DNA of 64,000 nt, from positions 62,001 to 126,000 of the forward strand of contig JAZUOH010000043.1 of the NCBI GenBank assembly GCA_045604525.1, read 5' to 3'. Positions 41,717-50,238 of this stretch are shown here, in pieces. The number at the start of each line of letters is the position of its first letter. The stretch's first letter is position 1. The position numbers were made by a program, and so were the translations under genes. This DNA is from UBA8612 sp045604525. GTDB lineage: Bacteria > Bacillota > Clostridia > Oscillospirales > Acutalibacteraceae. Below the pieces are notes generated by a model, which worked only from the letters and a program-made list of their open reading frames with translations, was not told where the DNA came from and did no database searches.

Positions 41717-42376
41717 TTATTGAGTAACCTCTTCTTGTTTGCCTTCAAATTTTGCCTTTGGCAGACTCCAACGGAAGTGTGCCGCAAGCAGTCTGAGCAC
41801 AAGCACAACCGCCGCACCTGCTATTACCGCAATATGCTCGCCTGCAAGCTTCCACAGCACAATGCAGGTAACCGCACCGAAAAATGATGCACAGGCATAA
41901 AAGTGCTTTTTGAATATGTACGGTGTGTGCTTTGAAAGAACGTCACGCATTACTCCGCCGCCTATTCCTGTTATCATGCCGACGAATATCAGCAGAAAAA
42001 CGTTCGGATTGTCAGCCCTATGCATTGCAACCTGTATACCTACCACCGTGAAAACACCAAGGCCCAGAGAATCCATAATCAGCATAATCAGCTCGTATAT
42101 GCGGTAATTTTTAAAAAGAAATTTGTGCACGGCAGGTATGAATATTATAACCGATATCGCAAGCGCAACAAGCGCATAAACGGGATTGCTGAAGGTTGCC
42201 GGTGGTGTCAGACCGAGTATTACGTCACGCAGTACGCCTCCGCCGACGGCTGTTACTATTCCAAGCGTGCCTACGCCTAAAATATCCATCTTTTTTGTGA
42301 TTCCTGTTATGGCGCCCGATGCCGCAAAGGCAACCGTGCCTATAAGCTCAAAAACCAAAAACATTGCTTCAGACAT
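41717..42376 (-). CDS. Trimeric intracellular cation channel family protein (UPF0126/YadS-like)
   Basis: A 219-residue membrane protein with about seven helices in two homologous halves. Each half has the glycine-rich motif of the family: G-I-V-T-A-V-G-G-G-V-L-R-D-V in the first and G-M-I-T-G-I-G-G-G-V-M-R-D-V in the second. The early A-F-A-A-S-G-A-I-T-G is also typical. Bacterial members form cation channels related to animal TRIC proteins. AAGGGAAG lies upstream of the ATG. It is divergent from the second GDPD gene. Confidence 0.93.
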   Translation of the reverse strand: MSEAMFLVFELIGTVAFAASGAITGITKKMDILGVGTLGIVTAVGGGVLRDVILGLTPPATFSNPVYALVALAISVIIFIPAVHKFLFKNYRIYELIMLIMDSLGLGVFTVVGIQVAMHRADNPNVFLLIFVGMITGIGGGVMRDVLSKHTPYIFKKHFYACASFFGAVTCIVLWKLAGEHIAVIAGAAVVLVLRLLAAHFRWSLPKAKFEGKQEEVTQ

Positions 42377-42490
42377 ATTTTTTCTTCCCTTTATACTTAA
42401 TACGGTTTGAAATTATAGCATATATGTGCCGATAATTCAATCGCTTTTTACTTTTTATGTCAGAACTGTTAATAAAATGTTTATATACTA

Positions 42491-42518
42491 TTGACATTTT
42501 AAAATGACAAGATATAAT
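42491..42518 (+). promoter_or_regulatory. Promoter of the second GDPD gene
   Basis: TTGACA (42491-42496) and TATAAT (42513-42518), both perfect, with a 16-bp spacer, 32 bp before the ATG. Confidence 0.75.
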
Positions 42519-42550
42519 TGAATAGTCAAAATAAGAAAATAAGGTAGGGA

Positions 42551-43585
42551 ATGACAATGACTTTTGCAAGTATATTGTTAACGTTCAAGCAAATTTATTA
42601 TGTGGTGACAAGCGTTGTTATGCTTATCCCGATTATGCTGACTATGGGTGCTGACGATAAGCCCGGCACTCAGGTTATCATTAACGAAAACGCAACAAAC
42701 GCATATATCAACGAGTACGGCAACCCCGATATATCTGCTCACCGCTCCGGTGCAGGCGTTGCTCCGCAGAATACGCTTATGGCATTTGAAAAAATGCTTG
42801 AGAATGCTGATGAGTTTGGTGTTGATACATTTGAGTTTGACGTTCAGCTTACAAAGGACGGCGAGCTTATTCTTCTCCACGACCTCACTTTTGATGCAAC
42901 TTCAGATGCTGTGGAAAAATACGGCAAGAGCAACGTGCTTGCCTCACAGCTCACCTTTGAAGAAGCACACGAGCTCAACCTCGGTGAGAATTTTGAGCTC
43001 AACGGCGAATATCCTTACAGAGGCCTCAGAGGCGAAGATATTCCGGATAATCTCCGTGTTGCAACCTGTGCAGAGGTTATTGACCTTATCGAAGCCAACA
43101 GCAACGGCAAAGAGTACAGATACATCATCGAAATCAAGAGTATGAATTTCCAGGGCTACGAGGCTGCAGACAAGCTTTACGAAATTGTCAACAGCAGAGG
43201 TATGAAGGACAGAGTTATCTGGGCGACCTTCCAGCCTGACGTTGCGGCTTACATGAAGCGTAATTATCCCGATATGCCCCGTTCCGCAGACGTTATCGAG
43301 GTTCTTCAGTTCTATTTCTTCTCACGTATGGATTGGGACCTCAATGATGCAAACGTTTCCTACGTAGCACTTCAGATTCCTTACGGCAGCAGTGCGGCAG
43401 ACCTTATCAACACAGGCACACGTGATTTTATCAACTACGCTCATCAGTATGATATTGCCGTTCAGTATTGGACAATCAACGATGCGGAAGATGCCGCATA
43501 TCTTATCAAAAACGGCGCAGACACAATTATGTCTGACTATCCCGATATGGTCTGGGACCTTGTAGAGCAGGGTCAAGCTCAGTAA
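42551..43585 (+). CDS. Glycerophosphodiester phosphodiesterase family protein (divergent, membrane-anchored)
   Basis: 344 residues. An N-terminal membrane helix (Y-V-V-T-S-V-V-M-L-I-P-I-M-L) is followed by a GDPD domain: S-A-H-R-S-G-A-G-V-A-P-Q-N-T (P-Q-N instead of P-E-N), F-E-F-D-V-Q-L-T-K-D-G (E-x-D), L-L-H-D, and a late W-T-I-N-D-A-E-D-A-A-Y-L. An insertion near 110-150 sets it apart from the other two GDPDs here. The Gln in the first motif may alter activity. Start codon ATG 42551; ATG 42557 has similar support. Confidence 0.85.
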   Translation: MTMTFASILLTFKQIYYVVTSVVMLIPIMLTMGADDKPGTQVIINENATNAYINEYGNPDISAHRSGAGVAPQNTLMAFEKMLENADEFGVDTFEFDVQLTKDGELILLHDLTFDATSDAVEKYGKSNVLASQLTFEEAHELNLGENFELNGEYPYRGLRGEDIPDNLRVATCAEVIDLIEANSNGKEYRYIIEIKSMNFQGYEAADKLYEIVNSRGMKDRVIWATFQPDVAAYMKRNYPDMPRSADVIEVLQFYFFSRMDWDLNDANVSYVALQIPYGSSAADLINTGTRDFINYAHQYDIAVQYWTINDAEDAAYLIKNGADTIMSDYPDMVWDLVEQGQAQ

Positions 43586-43602
43586 TCAAAAGGAACTAAA
43601 TG

Positions 43603-43648
43603 AAAAGTGACTTGCAAAGGTAATGCACCGATGCAAGTCACTTTTAAA
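43603..43648. terminator. Bidirectional terminator
   Basis: AAAAGTGACTTGCA (43603-43616) pairs perfectly with TGCAAGTCACTTTT (43632-43645). It lies between the convergent GDPD and large membrane protein genes. Confidence 0.8.
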
Positions 43649-43659
43649 TTTGCCTAATC

Positions 43660-45042
43660 TTATTTTGCCAGATATTTCTTTGTGTGTACACCGCACCATA
43701 CGGTAACTGCTATGAGCGAAGCGACAACAAGCAGGTTATGCACCATTGTAATGCTTGTGTAGTTTCTGTAGCTTTCAGAGCAGAGGAACATATATGATAC
43801 GAAAATAAGTGCCATAAACAGCGGAAGCAGGGTAGAGGAAACCTTTACCATATTTGTCTTCTCTGCGGCAATACCCCACTTTTTTGCAAGTACTGCAACA
43901 AGTGCAACCGCAACAAGAACAGATATTACAACATAGAGAATCTGCAGCTTGCTCTCGTCATATCTCTCGAGTACGGGACGGACAATATTGACACCTATGA
44001 GGAACAGGTAGCCGAGTATAAATGTGAGAATGCTTGCGGCCTTATCGGGTACCTTTGCGAATGCAAGGTCGGTTACATCCTCTTCATCCTTAATGCCGAG
44101 CATATATGCCGTTATAATGCCGCCTGCAATAAAGCCCGTGAAGTATTCCCAACAGCTCCAGGGAGCAACGTTTGCGCCGAAATAATTTTCGCCCAGCATG
44201 TGATAGCCGCCGTCTCCGAAATAGAAGAAAAGGTCGGACACCGTAATTGAAAGAGCAAATGCACCGCATACGACAAAGCCTGTTGTTGCCGCACGCTTGT
44301 CTTTTATAATAAAGCGGGTTGTAATAAGCACTGCAACGCTTTTTATTGCATAAGTAATCATTTCGACAGACTGAAAATAGTTTCTGCCGCCTATGATTTT
44401 CTTTGCCCATGAAACATCGTCAAAGTGCTGCATATATACCTGCCAGGCACTGCCTTCAATTCCCTGCACCTTACAGCCTGCCTCAAACACCTCAACAGCC
44501 TGTGGCTGAATTGCCGAAAGAATAAGGTGGGGGATTGTTGCTTTGCTTATAAGGTCAACGGCAAAGAATACGGCAAGAAGAATTATATAGTCCTTCATCT
44601 TCCACTGCTTTGCGCTGAAGCTCTGACCCAGGAATATGCCGAAAAGCGAAGCCAGACCGAAGCCGAGGCTCAGCATTATGTACAGAGCAGACGGTACAGA
44701 GCAGTAAACGTCGCTTGCATAAGCACTGTTGAGCGGTATAAGGTCAACAAGGTCTTCTGCCTCAAAGATAACGCCCGTAATCTGCCCGAGCAACGTGCCC
44801 CAGGCAGGCGTTGTCAGCATAAAAACAAGCGAGATTATTGCAAGCCAACCGAAGTTGAGCTTTTTTCTTTCGCCTTTGACCATTGTAATGAACATTGTGA
44901 ACATAAAACCTGCGGCAAGCAGACCCCAGGAAGAGCCCCAGCCGTGTGTGCCTCGCACACGCCACATAAAGCCCATCAGCATTGCACCGATAATTACCGT
45001 GAAAATCTGATAGGGGATTGAGTATTTGGTTGATTTTACCAT
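43660..45042 (-). CDS. Polytopic membrane protein of unknown family
   Basis: 460 residues from ATG 45042 (AGAGGTGATT upstream; an ATG three codons earlier is possible). Around twelve hydrophobic helices. The first loop has a striking G-F-M-W-R-V-R-G-T-H-G-W-G-S-S-W-G stretch and a later G-D-G-G-Y-H-M-L-G-E-N-Y-F-G loop, both rich in Gly, Trp and His. These suggest a transporter or membrane enzyme but I do not recognise the family. It is divergent from the rhamnulose aldolase gene, with 144 bp between the starts, which may share regulation. Confidence 0.6.
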   Translation of the reverse strand: MVKSTKYSIPYQIFTVIIGAMLMGFMWRVRGTHGWGSSWGLLAAGFMFTMFITMVKGERKKLNFGWLAIISLVFMLTTPAWGTLLGQITGVIFEAEDLVDLIPLNSAYASDVYCSVPSALYIMLSLGFGLASLFGIFLGQSFSAKQWKMKDYIILLAVFFAVDLISKATIPHLILSAIQPQAVEVFEAGCKVQGIEGSAWQVYMQHFDDVSWAKKIIGGRNYFQSVEMITYAIKSVAVLITTRFIIKDKRAATTGFVVCGAFALSITVSDLFFYFGDGGYHMLGENYFGANVAPWSCWEYFTGFIAGGIITAYMLGIKDEEDVTDLAFAKVPDKAASILTFILGYLFLIGVNIVRPVLERYDESKLQILYVVISVLVAVALVAVLAKKWGIAAEKTNMVKVSSTLLPLFMALIFVSYMFLCSESYRNYTSITMVHNLLVVASLIAVTVWCGVHTKKYLAK

Positions 45043-45115
45043 TATAATCACCTCTTGGTTTCATATTAGCATAATAATTTTCTTATTTCAATAATTAAAT
45101 TGAGCAAAATCACAG

Positions 45116-45144
45116 TTGATTGAAACAGCTTATCGTGTTATAAT
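45116..45144 (+). promoter_or_regulatory. Promoter of rhaD
   Basis: TTGATT (45116-45121), 17-bp spacer and perfect TATAAT (45139-45144), about 42 bp before the ATG. Confidence 0.65.
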
Positions 45145-45186
45145 AATCGGGTAGTTTCGAACAAATTATAGAAAGAGATGTGTAAA

Positions 45187-46002
45187 ATGAAAGATATCTT
45201 AACAGCAAAATTTGTCAAAGAGATGCAGGCAACAACCGCCAATATGTACCGTCTCGGCTGGGATGAGCGCAACGGCGGCAACATCAGCTATATGCTTGAT
45301 GAAAAAGAGGTTGCCGAATACCTCGACCTCAACAGCGTAATCCGCACCATTCCCACAGGCTTTGACGCAACAGAGCTTATCGGCAAAATCTTTATTGTTA
45401 CAGGTACAGGCAAGTACTTCAAGAATGTTATGGATGACCCCGAAAACAACCTCGGCATTATCCGCATTGCAGCAGACGGCACAACGGCAGAGCTTCTCTG
45501 GGGCTATGCAGACGGCGGCAAGTTCACATCCGAGCTTCCTGCTCACCTTATGAGCCACATGGCACGTCTTCGTGTTGACCCCGAAAACCGTGTTGTTATG
45601 CACTCTCACCCCACAAATACACTTGCTATGAACTATATTCACGAGCTTGACGAGAAGAAGTTCACACATACTCTCTGGGAGATGTGCACAGAGTGTATCG
45701 TTGTTTTCCCCGACGGTGTGGGTGTTCTTCCCTGGATGCTTTGCGGCACAAACGAAATCGGCGAGGCAACAGCAAAGAAGATGGAAGAGTTCCGCCTTGT
45801 TGTATGGGGCATGCACGGTATTTATGGCGCAGGCAAGACAATGGACGAAACCTTTGGTCTTATCGAAACAGTTGAAAAGGCTGCACAGATTTATATGCTC
45901 ACCGCTCATATGCCCAGAGTCAACACTATCAAGGACAGCGAGATGGTAGAGCTTGCAGAGTTCTTTGGCGTTAAGTATCGCAAAGATTTTCTTAACCTTT
46001 AA
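45187..46002 (+). CDS. rhaD: Rhamnulose-1-phosphate aldolase
   Basis: A 271-residue zinc-dependent class II aldolase that cleaves rhamnulose-1-phosphate to DHAP and lactaldehyde. Signature stretches: R-N-G-G-N-I-S-Y near residue 30, V-T-G-T-G-K-Y-F, S-E-L-P-A-H-L with the catalytic Glu region, M-H-S-H-P-T-N-T with the zinc histidines (about 140), and W-G-M-H-G-I-Y-G-A-G with the third zinc histidine (about 212). Start chosen at ATG 45187 behind AAAGAGATG. No rhaA or rhaB in the window, so it is a stand-alone rhamnose (or fucose-like) gene. Confidence 0.92.
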   Translation: MKDILTAKFVKEMQATTANMYRLGWDERNGGNISYMLDEKEVAEYLDLNSVIRTIPTGFDATELIGKIFIVTGTGKYFKNVMDDPENNLGIIRIAADGTTAELLWGYADGGKFTSELPAHLMSHMARLRVDPENRVVMHSHPTNTLAMNYIHELDEKKFTHTLWEMCTECIVVFPDGVGVLPWMLCGTNEIGEATAKKMEEFRLVVWGMHGIYGAGKTMDETFGLIETVEKAAQIYMLTAHMPRVNTIKDSEMVELAEFFGVKYRKDFLNL

Positions 46003-46025
46003 TTCAGATTAAACAGCATTAATTA

Positions 46026-46065
46026 AGGCACGGCAGTTTGTATAGACTGCCGTGCCTGCGTTTTT
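46026..46065. terminator. Terminator between rhaD and the triple-repeat secreted protein
   Basis: AGGCACGGCAGT (46026-46037) pairs with ACTGCCGTGCCT (46046-46057), and GCGTTTTT follows on the plus strand. Confidence 0.8.
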
Positions 46066-46079
46066 ATATGCTCATAAGC

Positions 46080-47330
46080 TTAAAACGGAATCCATCCGAA
46101 AAGGAAGTTGCCTATTGTCTCAAAAATGTTTCTGAACCAAGCAATAACTCTGTCAAAGAAGTTGCCGAGGTAACCTGTGTTATATTCTGCATAAACGTAT
46201 TCAACAGTAATGCCGTCTTCATGTTCGTATGAATCGTAATCAACGTATGCGTAATCCTCACCGTTTACTCTAATAACAACACCGACAGGGTCGAAAAAAT
46301 ATCCGTCTTCCGCTACGAAATTCATACAGATCCAGTAGTTTTCGCCGCCTTCGTATGTATAAACATCGTTATAGAAAGAGTCATATGCGAATACAGCATA
46401 CGGGTCGTAAGTGTCAAAGCTGACACCGTCTGTTTCGATTGTGATATATTCCTCATAATCTTCAACGTCACAGCCTTTGAGGTCTTCGTCAACTGTTATG
46501 TCGATAACGGTTATCGCTGTTTCAGCCGCAGGAATAACGTTGAGCTTAATTATTACGTATTCGAGATATCCTCTGCTGTCTTGAATATATGCATCGTATT
46601 TAATGTCTTCGCCGTTTACTGTTACGCTTTCAAGCCGGATGTTACCTTCATCATCCTTTAAAAACTCGCATCCATAAGCGGGAGTAAGGCAGATTTCAAG
46701 CGCGTATTCTTCGTCTTCAACGAAATAATCAAAGGGGTCACCGCCAAGCGAATCTGTTACGTTTACGCCGTCATCGAGTGATTCCTCAAACTGAACACCC
46801 ATGCTGTTTATCTTTACGTAGCGGTAATAGTCATCAATCATATATCCCGCAACCGTGTCAACTGTAATGTCAATTTCTTTTACACAGTTGTCTGTTTCAA
46901 CAGTTGCATAAACTGCGTAATACTCTGTTTCCTCATACTCTTCGTCCAGGAATGCTTCGATATATGCATCTTCACCGTTTACTGTGACGGATTTGAATTC
47001 AACTTCTCTCTGAGCAAAAACGTATCCGTCTGTTACGTCAAGAATAATCATAAGCTCATAAACACATCCGGGCTCAAAGGTATCTGAACTGGGGTAATAG
47101 CTTCCTCCCTCCAAAACCTCTGAGATAAATACGTGTGCTTCATCGTAAAAAGTGACACCGGGAGTATTGATAGTGATATAGTCCTCATAGTTTTCCATTT
47201 TCATACCGGGTTCAACATTTACGGTCAGGTCGATTGTGTCGACAAGCTTTGCCGCAAATGCGTTCAGCGGTACGATTGTCATTATCAGAAGTGACAGAAT
47301 AACAGCCAGAATTCGCTTTGTTTTCTTCAT
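46080..47330 (-). CDS. Secreted protein with three tandem beta-type repeats
   Basis: A 416-residue exported protein. The signal peptide ends at N-A-F-A-A (near 27). Three repeats of roughly 100-130 residues follow, opening with D-T-I-D-L-T-V-N-V-E-P-G-M, K-E-I-D-I-T-V-D-T-V-A-G-Y and T-V-I-D-I-T-V-D-E-D-L-K-G; each continues with Y-x-x-Y-(I/V)-x-I-x-(T/S)-x-G-V-x-F and ends in a V-N-G-E-D-(A/I)-Y-like strand. It is very acidic and tyrosine-rich. The tail N-F-F-D-R-V-I-A-W-F-R-N-I-F is amphipathic and may sit on the membrane. No enzymatic motif. AAAGGATG precedes the ATG. Role unknown; a surface adhesin or binding protein is the natural guess. Confidence 0.65.
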   Translation of the reverse strand: MKKTKRILAVILSLLIMTIVPLNAFAAKLVDTIDLTVNVEPGMKMENYEDYITINTPGVTFYDEAHVFISEVLEGGSYYPSSDTFEPGCVYELMIILDVTDGYVFAQREVEFKSVTVNGEDAYIEAFLDEEYEETEYYAVYATVETDNCVKEIDITVDTVAGYMIDDYYRYVKINSMGVQFEESLDDGVNVTDSLGGDPFDYFVEDEEYALEICLTPAYGCEFLKDDEGNIRLESVTVNGEDIKYDAYIQDSRGYLEYVIIKLNVIPAAETAITVIDITVDEDLKGCDVEDYEEYITIETDGVSFDTYDPYAVFAYDSFYNDVYTYEGGENYWICMNFVAEDGYFFDPVGVVIRVNGEDYAYVDYDSYEHEDGITVEYVYAEYNTGYLGNFFDRVIAWFRNIFETIGNFLFGWIPF

Positions 47331-47465
47331 AACTTATCATCCTTTCAAATGTTTAAAATGAGTATAGTACTCTATTTATGAATGTATCATTTATTTCATC
47401 AATAATCAATATCCACATTAAGAATTAAGAAAAAAATTATACTGTGGTATAAAATATGTCGAAAA

Positions 47466-47498
47466 ATCATAACCACCAGTTCAACTGGTGGTTATGAT
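47466..47498 (-). terminator. Terminator of the phosphoesterase operon
   Basis: A 16-base inverted repeat around 47482 (47466-47481 with 47483-47498; about 14 bp would pair around a 5-base loop). On the minus strand it is followed by TTTTTC. The arm ends inside the stop codon region of the gene it closes. Confidence 0.8.
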
Positions 47499-48622
47499 TA
47501 ATCCTTCTTTATAAGCGAAGCAACCGTCACAGCCGCCGCACCTACAGCTGCGGCACCTGCCGCCGCTTTTGAAATAACGGTCATTGTTATGCTCTGCTTG
47601 TCGTTAAGGTTTCGTTTAATCGGGCCGAGGCTCTTGGATTTGAGCCCAAGCTCTTTGAAATGAACAACCCTTGTCCTGATATCTGAAGGTGCATCCTCGT
47701 TCACTTCAACAATTCTTACACAGCTCTGACAGCCGTCTGTATAGCATCGGAAGCCTGCTGTTTTGCACTGACCCATCATAATGCCGTCAACAAAGCAGGT
47801 AAAATCATTGAGATGGTCGTGACCGAAAAATGCCGCCTTGACATCGCCGGTTTTCTTCCAGCTTTCAAACTGACCTTCGTTGTACTGCGGTGCACAGGGG
47901 TCTTCACCCACATAGCCGCTCACAACCTTATCACTTGCAACATAGCGTTTGTTGCTGCGGTATGCGTGACCTGCAACCGAGCTGTAAAATTCCCACGGCT
48001 TTGCTTCTCGCAATGCCTCATATTCTTCCGTAACGGGAATATGCTGGAAAAGTATTGCGGGCACAGGCTCTCCGCCGCTTTCTTCTTTAAGCTCGTTTGC
48101 CTTGCGCTCATACCACTCAATCTGATCCTTGTGCACCCAATCATAGATTGATACGTTTGCAGAGGGGCATACGTTGTTTGAATCCATAAACCAAAGGTTG
48201 AGCACGGTTTTGTCGCCCTTGCTTGCCTTTACGGTGAGGTTGAAATTCATATCACCCGTAATTTCGGGGTCATCATTATAGCAAAGACAGTCGGGGTGTG
48301 CAAAATAAGCATCGAGCAACGGCTTTTCATCTCTGTCATGCTCGTGATTGCCGAGCACAGCCGCAAACGGAATGCCTTCGTCGGTAATAGGCTTTACAAT
48401 TCTTGCAAGCATTTTTTCGGGCTCGTAAGTGTCGCAATAGGTGTCGCCCATAAAAACACAAAGGTCGGGTTTATATTTCTTTACAGCCGTTGTCATAAGC
48501 AGCTGCATATCTTCAAATTTGGCTCGGTCTGTTTCTGTTTCAAATTCGTTTGCTTCGTGCAGGTCGCCGAAGCAGAGAATTCTGAATTTTCCGTTATCGT
48601 TAAATCTGAGCTGTTTTTTCAT
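47498..48622 (-). CDS. Calcineurin-like metallophosphoesterase with C-terminal membrane tail
   Basis: 374 residues from ATG 48622 (AGGAG 9 bases upstream; a TTG two codons earlier is possible). No signal peptide. Metal motifs: I-L-C-F-G-D-L-H-E-A (D-x-H), V-F-M-G-D-T-Y-C-D (G-D), V-L-G-N-H-E-H-D (G-N-H-E), L-F-Q-H-I-P-V, and F-F-G-H-D-H-L-N-D-F (G-H-x-H). The pattern is that of purple-acid-phosphatase-like enzymes (PA-type, PPP superfamily). The end (A-A-A-G-A-A-A-V-G-A-A-A-V-T-V-A) is a helix that would anchor it with the catalytic part inside. It follows the exported phosphatase gene by 15 bp in the same operon. Confidence 0.85.
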   Translation of the reverse strand: MKKQLRFNDNGKFRILCFGDLHEANEFETETDRAKFEDMQLLMTTAVKKYKPDLCVFMGDTYCDTYEPEKMLARIVKPITDEGIPFAAVLGNHEHDRDEKPLLDAYFAHPDCLCYNDDPEITGDMNFNLTVKASKGDKTVLNLWFMDSNNVCPSANVSIYDWVHKDQIEWYERKANELKEESGGEPVPAILFQHIPVTEEYEALREAKPWEFYSSVAGHAYRSNKRYVASDKVVSGYVGEDPCAPQYNEGQFESWKKTGDVKAAFFGHDHLNDFTCFVDGIMMGQCKTAGFRCYTDGCQSCVRIVEVNEDAPSDIRTRVVHFKELGLKSKSLGPIKRNLNDKQSITMTVISKAAAGAAAVGAAAVTVASLIKKD

Positions 48623-48637
48623 TTGCAATCTCCTGAA

Positions 48638-50089
48638 TTATCCGAACAGACCCTCAAAAAGAGGAATGTCAAATCCGAGCTGAAGGTTGTCGTAATATCT
48701 GCCTATGTTGTTGAAAAATCCTGCAATGAAGCTGATTGCTTCAACAAGCGGATAATAAAATCTTGCAGGTGTCTTGTAGGAGTGGCCGCCCTCGTTGCTT
48801 GTTTTTTCTATTGTTATGCTGCCGATTTTCTCGTCACTCTCAACTGTGTACGAGTTGACTACAATCGAATCTTCAGAGAAATCAATAAGGTTATATATCT
48901 TCTCCTGTGTAAGATATGCGTGACCGATTTCATCGTTAAGACCGATATCCTCATCGTCTCTCGGGCGGTTAACGGAGCCGGATACCATATAAATCGTACC
49001 CTCTGCGTTTTTAACAGTGCATCCGTCAGCTGTTGCTGATACGTTTTTATTGTTATAAAGCACGTTTGAAATTGTGTAGTAATGGCTGTGACCGAGCAGG
49101 CACAGGTCAAAGCCGAATTCATCGGCAATAGGTGCCCACATAATTCTCAACCATTGATTTTCGCTCTCTCTGCTGGGAATTCTGCCGCTGTAGAGGTCGT
49201 GGTGGAACATTGCTACGCGCCATTTTACGTCCTTGTTGGCTTCAACAGCCTGCTTTACAAAACGGCGGTGGTCGCCCATGCTGATGTTGTTGCTGTCAAT
49301 GATAAGGAAAAGTACATCGCCCTTTACAAACCAGTAGTCTGTGCCGACATAAGATTTGAGCAGCATATCCGCTGTGTTGGGCTGGTGAGTGAAGTAGCGG
49401 TAATCAACGCTCTTTCTGTCATGGTTGCCTACTGTTGTTGCAGTGGGGATTGATTTGAGGAAGGATGTTGCACAAAGACCCGAATATTCCGTGCGCAGAC
49501 CGTCGCTGCCCTGGTCGCCAGCAGAGAGAATGAGGTCAACACTCTTGCCCTGTGACTGTGCTTTTTCACAGCCTGTTGAAATTGTATAGTCAAGGTTGTA
49601 TGCGTTGTCGCTTATGCCTTCTGCATCAAGGCTTTCACCGCTGATATGAATATCTGTCAAATACATTGCGGTGAAGCTCTTGTCAGTGTCTGTTGTGAAT
49701 GTGTAGTTGTCGCTCATATATTCGCCTGATTTACAGCTGTAAACGTAGGTTTTGCCTGCTTCAAGCTCTGTGAGCACAGCACCGAGTCTGTAATCGCCCT
49801 GCGGTGTAGCTTTTGCGGTTGCCTCAACTTCTTTAATTGTCTGACCTGTTATATCAGAGAGAATAACTCTGCCGCTGTCAACATCTGAATACCACGATAC
49901 ATATCTTTCGCTCTCATCACTGCCGGGTGTGAGCATAACCGCGGCTTCAATTTCATCTTTGCCGTTTGCCCAATATGTGTTCCATTCTTCCTTTGTGAAT
50001 TTCTGTGCGCCTGCGGTAAATGAAACAAAGCTTGTAAGCAGTATTACAAGTGCAAGAGTAAAAGAAGCTGCTTTGTTGAATTTTCTCAT
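48638..50089 (-). CDS. Secreted purple-acid-phosphatase-like metallophosphoesterase
   Basis: 483 residues with a signal peptide (S-F-T-L-A-L-V-I-L-L-T-S-F-V-S-F-T-A-G-A). An N-terminal fibronectin-like domain typical of purple acid phosphatases (E-A-A-V-M-L-T-P-G, Y-V-S-W-Y-S-D, K-T-Y-V-Y-S-C) is followed by the catalytic domain: M-Y-L-T-D-I-H-I-S, S-A-G-D-Q-G-S-D, T-V-G-N-H-D-R, A-M-F-H-H-D-L-Y, L-L-G-H-S-H-Y-Y. The C-terminus (I-S-F-I-A-G-F-F-N-N-I-G) is hydrophobic, like other secreted proteins of this genome. AAAGGATG before the ATG. First gene of the pair; it would act on external phosphate esters. Confidence 0.88.
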   Translation of the reverse strand: MRKFNKAASFTLALVILLTSFVSFTAGAQKFTKEEWNTYWANGKDEIEAAVMLTPGSDESERYVSWYSDVDSGRVILSDITGQTIKEVEATAKATPQGDYRLGAVLTELEAGKTYVYSCKSGEYMSDNYTFTTDTDKSFTAMYLTDIHISGESLDAEGISDNAYNLDYTISTGCEKAQSQGKSVDLILSAGDQGSDGLRTEYSGLCATSFLKSIPTATTVGNHDRKSVDYRYFTHQPNTADMLLKSYVGTDYWFVKGDVLFLIIDSNNISMGDHRRFVKQAVEANKDVKWRVAMFHHDLYSGRIPSRESENQWLRIMWAPIADEFGFDLCLLGHSHYYTISNVLYNNKNVSATADGCTVKNAEGTIYMVSGSVNRPRDDEDIGLNDEIGHAYLTQEKIYNLIDFSEDSIVVNSYTVESDEKIGSITIEKTSNEGGHSYKTPARFYYPLVEAISFIAGFFNNIGRYYDNLQLGFDIPLFEGLFG

Positions 50090-50176
50090 TTTGCCGTCAT
50101 CCTTTCAATGCTGTTTAATATAAAAATTATATTCCTTTTTCGAAAGTCTTGTCAAGAATATTTTTGATGCTTTGTG

Positions 50177-50206
50177 TTGACCGATAACAGTCGTTTGTGT
50201 TAGAAT
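50177..50206 (+). promoter_or_regulatory. Promoter of the phosphoesterase-uppP operon
   Basis: TTGACC (50177-50182), 18-bp spacer and TAGAAT (50201-50206), about 32 bp before the ATG. It diverges from the secreted phosphatase operon. Confidence 0.55.
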
Positions 50207-50238
50207 ATCAGCAGTAAATTTTAAACGGAGGTCAAAAA

